Assembly: GCF_934632265.1 (NCBI RefSeq)
Contig: NZ_CAKTYH010000046.1
Span: forward strand, 1 to 13,690
Reading direction: 5' to 3'
DNA: 13,690 nucleotides
Origin: an uncultured Senegalimassilia sp.
GTDB taxonomy: Bacteria > Actinomycetota > Coriobacteriia > Coriobacteriales > Eggerthellaceae
Position numbers and translations under genes: made by a program. The notes under the pieces are model-generated. The model worked only from the letters and a program-made list of their open reading frames with translations. It was not told the origin of the DNA and ran no database searches. This document shows positions 11,873-13,690 of the stretch, piece by piece. Each line of letters opens with the position of its first letter. The first letter of the stretch is position 1.

Positions 11873-13690
11873 ATGAACCTGTCACGCAGGGGCTTTTTCA
11901 AAGCAACCGGCGCTGCGCTGGCAACCACGATGGCGTTCGAGCTTTCCTCGCAGACCCAGGCGTTCGCGTCTGAGTCCAAGCAAGACTGGAAGCTGGTGAA
12001 CACCGAAGAGTACACCAACATCTGCTGCTATTGCGCAGGTGGTTGCGGTTCTCTGCTGTCGGTGCGCGACGGCGAGCTGGTCAACCTGGAAGGCGACCCG
12101 GACCATCCCATCAACGAGGGCGGCCTGTGCCCGAAGGGCGCTACCATGTTCCAGCTGCGCAACGTGGTGGACCCCGAAACGCGCGAAGTCATCAAGAACC
12201 CGAAGCGTTCGACGCGCCCGTTGGTGCGCCGTCCCGGCGCAAGCGACTGGGAGGACATCTCCTGGGATGACGCCATCGCCGAGATCGCTCGCAAGGTCAA
12301 GGACACGCGCGACGCAACGTTCATCGAGAAGAACGACAACGGCCTGACGGTGAACTACACCCCGGCCATCGCAAGCCTGGGCGGTTCCCAGGAAAACTCC
12401 GAGGAGGAATACCTGATCCTCAAGATGATGCGCTCCCTGGGCATCATCGCCATCGACAATCAGGCTCGTGTTTGACACGGCCCCACTGTTGCCGGTCTGG
12501 CAGCTTCATTCGGTCGTGGCTCCATGACGAGCCATTGGTGCGACTTCCAAAACACCGACGTCATCTTGAATTGCGGTTCCAACTCCGTTGAGAACCACCC
12601 CGTAAGCGCGCTGTGGCTTGAGAAGGCCCATGAGCAGGGCGCTAAGTGGATCGTCGTCGATCCGCGCTACACCCGTACGGCCGAGCAGGCCGATATCTGG
12701 TGCCCCATCCGTTCCGGCACCGATATCGCGTTCTACGGCGGCATGTACAACTACATCATCGAGCACCTCATCGAGCCGAACCTGGCCAAGTACCAGGAAA
12801 CCGGCGACATGAGCGAGTACAACTTCGAGTACCTGCTCAACTACACCAACGCTTCCTACATCCTTGATCCCGACTACAAGTTCGATCCCGAAACGGGTTT
12901 GTTCAGCGGTTGGAACGAGAAGACCAAGACGTACAACGCCCATAGCTGGCACTATGAGACCGAGTCTACGCAGGACTGGGACACCAGCGAGAACGGCGCA
13001 TACGCCTGGGTTAACAAGCCCGGCACCCCTGAGTTCACCACGCCGACGCTCACCAACCCCAAGAAGGACATGACGCTGCAAGACCCCATGTGCGTCTATC
13101 AGCAGTTCAAGAAGCACTATTCCCGTTACACGCTCGACACCGTTTGCGGTATCTGCGGTATGGACAAGGATGTCCTCGAACTCGTCTACAAAACCTATAC
13201 CTCTACCGCCAAGCCCGGCAAGGCCGGTACCGTGCTCTACGCACTCGGCCAGACCCAGCACACCTATGGCGCCCAGAACACGCGCGCCATGTCCGTGATG
13301 CAGCTGCTGCTTGGCAACATCGGCATCCCCGGCGGCGGCGTGAACGCGCTGCGCGGCGAGCCCAACGTCCAGGGTGCAACTGACATGGGCATGATGGTCA
13401 ACGAGCATCCCGCTTACCTGAAGTGGGCGAACACCACCGATCGCGCGAGCCTGCGCAAGTGGCTGGAGTCTCAGACCTACTCCGACGGCTATTACACCAA
13501 CAAGCCGAAGTTCATCGTCTCCTCCCTGAAGGAGTGGTTCGGCGAGAACGCCACCGTGGACAACGACTACGGTTACGACTGGTGGCCGAAGGTCCCGTCC
13601 GAGACGGGTGCCGTGGACTACACGCATATCTCCACGTTCGAGCTCATGAAGCAGGGTGTCATCAAGGGCTACTTCAACTGGGGCATGAAC
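11873..13690 (+). CDS. Selenocysteine formate dehydrogenase, catalytic (alpha) subunit, 3' end missing
   Basis: This is the molybdopterin (bis-MGD, Mo or W) subunit that oxidises formate to CO2, related to FdnG/FdoG. The first 606 codons are in the window; relatives have about 1000. Residues 4-10 (SRRGFFK) and the following hydrophobic stretch to QAFA (about residue 32) form a Tat signal peptide, so the enzyme works outside the membrane. Cys51, Cys54, Cys58 and Cys86 bind a [4Fe-4S] cluster. TGA at 12473-12475 is codon 201 and is read as selenocysteine, within NQARV-U-HGPTVAGLAASFGRGSM, which matches the active site of FdnG (Sec196) including the adjacent catalytic His. The frame stays open to the window end with family motifs such as NALRGEPNVQGATDMG. 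ATG 11873 has AAAGGAG 8 nt upstream. Iron-sulfur and membrane subunits are expected downstream. It is not a pseudogene. Confidence 0.95.
12473..12518 (+). promoter_or_regulatory. Selenocysteine TGA codon and bacterial SECIS element
   Basis: After TGA (12473-12475), the apical hairpin GTTGCC-GGTCT-GGCAGC (12488-12504) has six pairs and the GGTCT loop that SelB recognises in E. coli fdhF. The loop starts 18 nt after the TGA, the same distance as in fdhF. A lower stem pairs CACGGCC (12476-12482) with GGTCGTG (12512-12518). The element directs SelB to insert selenocysteine. The host must therefore carry selA, selB, selC and selD elsewhere. Confidence 0.93.

Noticed and set aside
12473..12475. Premature stop making the formate dehydrogenase a pseudogene
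   Set aside because: The TGA is at the conserved selenocysteine position, is followed by HGPTV and a canonical SECIS, and the frame remains open for 405 more codons.
12506..13627. A 373-codon open frame on the minus strand
   Set aside because: It lies wholly opposite the formate dehydrogenase gene, has low-complexity Val/Gly/His-rich content typical of antisense frames in GC-rich DNA, and lacks a domain or ribosome-binding site.

Overview
The window looks like chromosomal DNA from an anaerobic, fairly GC-rich bacterium. An actinobacterium of the Coriobacteriia (Eggerthella/Slackia/Gordonibacter type) is the best fit. This rests on protein style, leaderless and GTG-start signals, an actinobacterial-type SOS box and a selenocysteine formate dehydrogenase. 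It is inference, with no database comparison.

Layout. (1) 1-2583, glycolysis operon: the 3' end of pgk, then tpiA, then gpmI, which overlaps the tpiA stop. (2) 2607-3152: a terminator with a promoter nested in it, secG (SecYEG translocase subunit), then tRNA-Leu(GAG) with its own promoter and terminator. (3) 3153-4711, no protein gene: two copies of a tRNA-Val(GAC)/tRNA-Gly(GCC) cassette, 730 bp apart and identical over 261 bp, each with its own promoter and terminator. Between them lies a pair of 36-bp repeats separated by 30 bp. (4) 4726-7767: uvrA (nucleotide excision repair) behind a promoter whose spacer holds a near-consensus LexA/SOS box, followed by two terminator hairpins. (5) 7792-11226, accessory stretch: an EamA-type 10-TM transporter fused to a GNAT acetyltransferase domain, a stand-alone GNAT paralogous to that domain, and a membrane-anchored protein with a long serine-rich segment. 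The last has a leaderless-type promoter. (6) 11227-11872: about 650 bp of largely AT-rich non-coding DNA with inverted repeats, probably regulatory. (7) 11873-13690 (runs off the end): the catalytic subunit of a Tat-exported, molybdenum/tungsten, selenocysteine-containing formate dehydrogenase. It has an in-frame TGA at codon 201 and a clear bacterial SECIS hairpin 18 nt after it.

How the parts work together: regions 1-4 are housekeeping (lower glycolysis, protein export, tRNA supply, DNA repair). Region 7 is respiratory: formate oxidation outside the membrane, presumably with iron-sulfur and membrane subunits encoded beyond the window. No complete undescribed system is evident. The least explained items are the transporter-acetyltransferase fusion with its neighbours, the serine-rich anchored protein and the 36/30-bp repeat pair.
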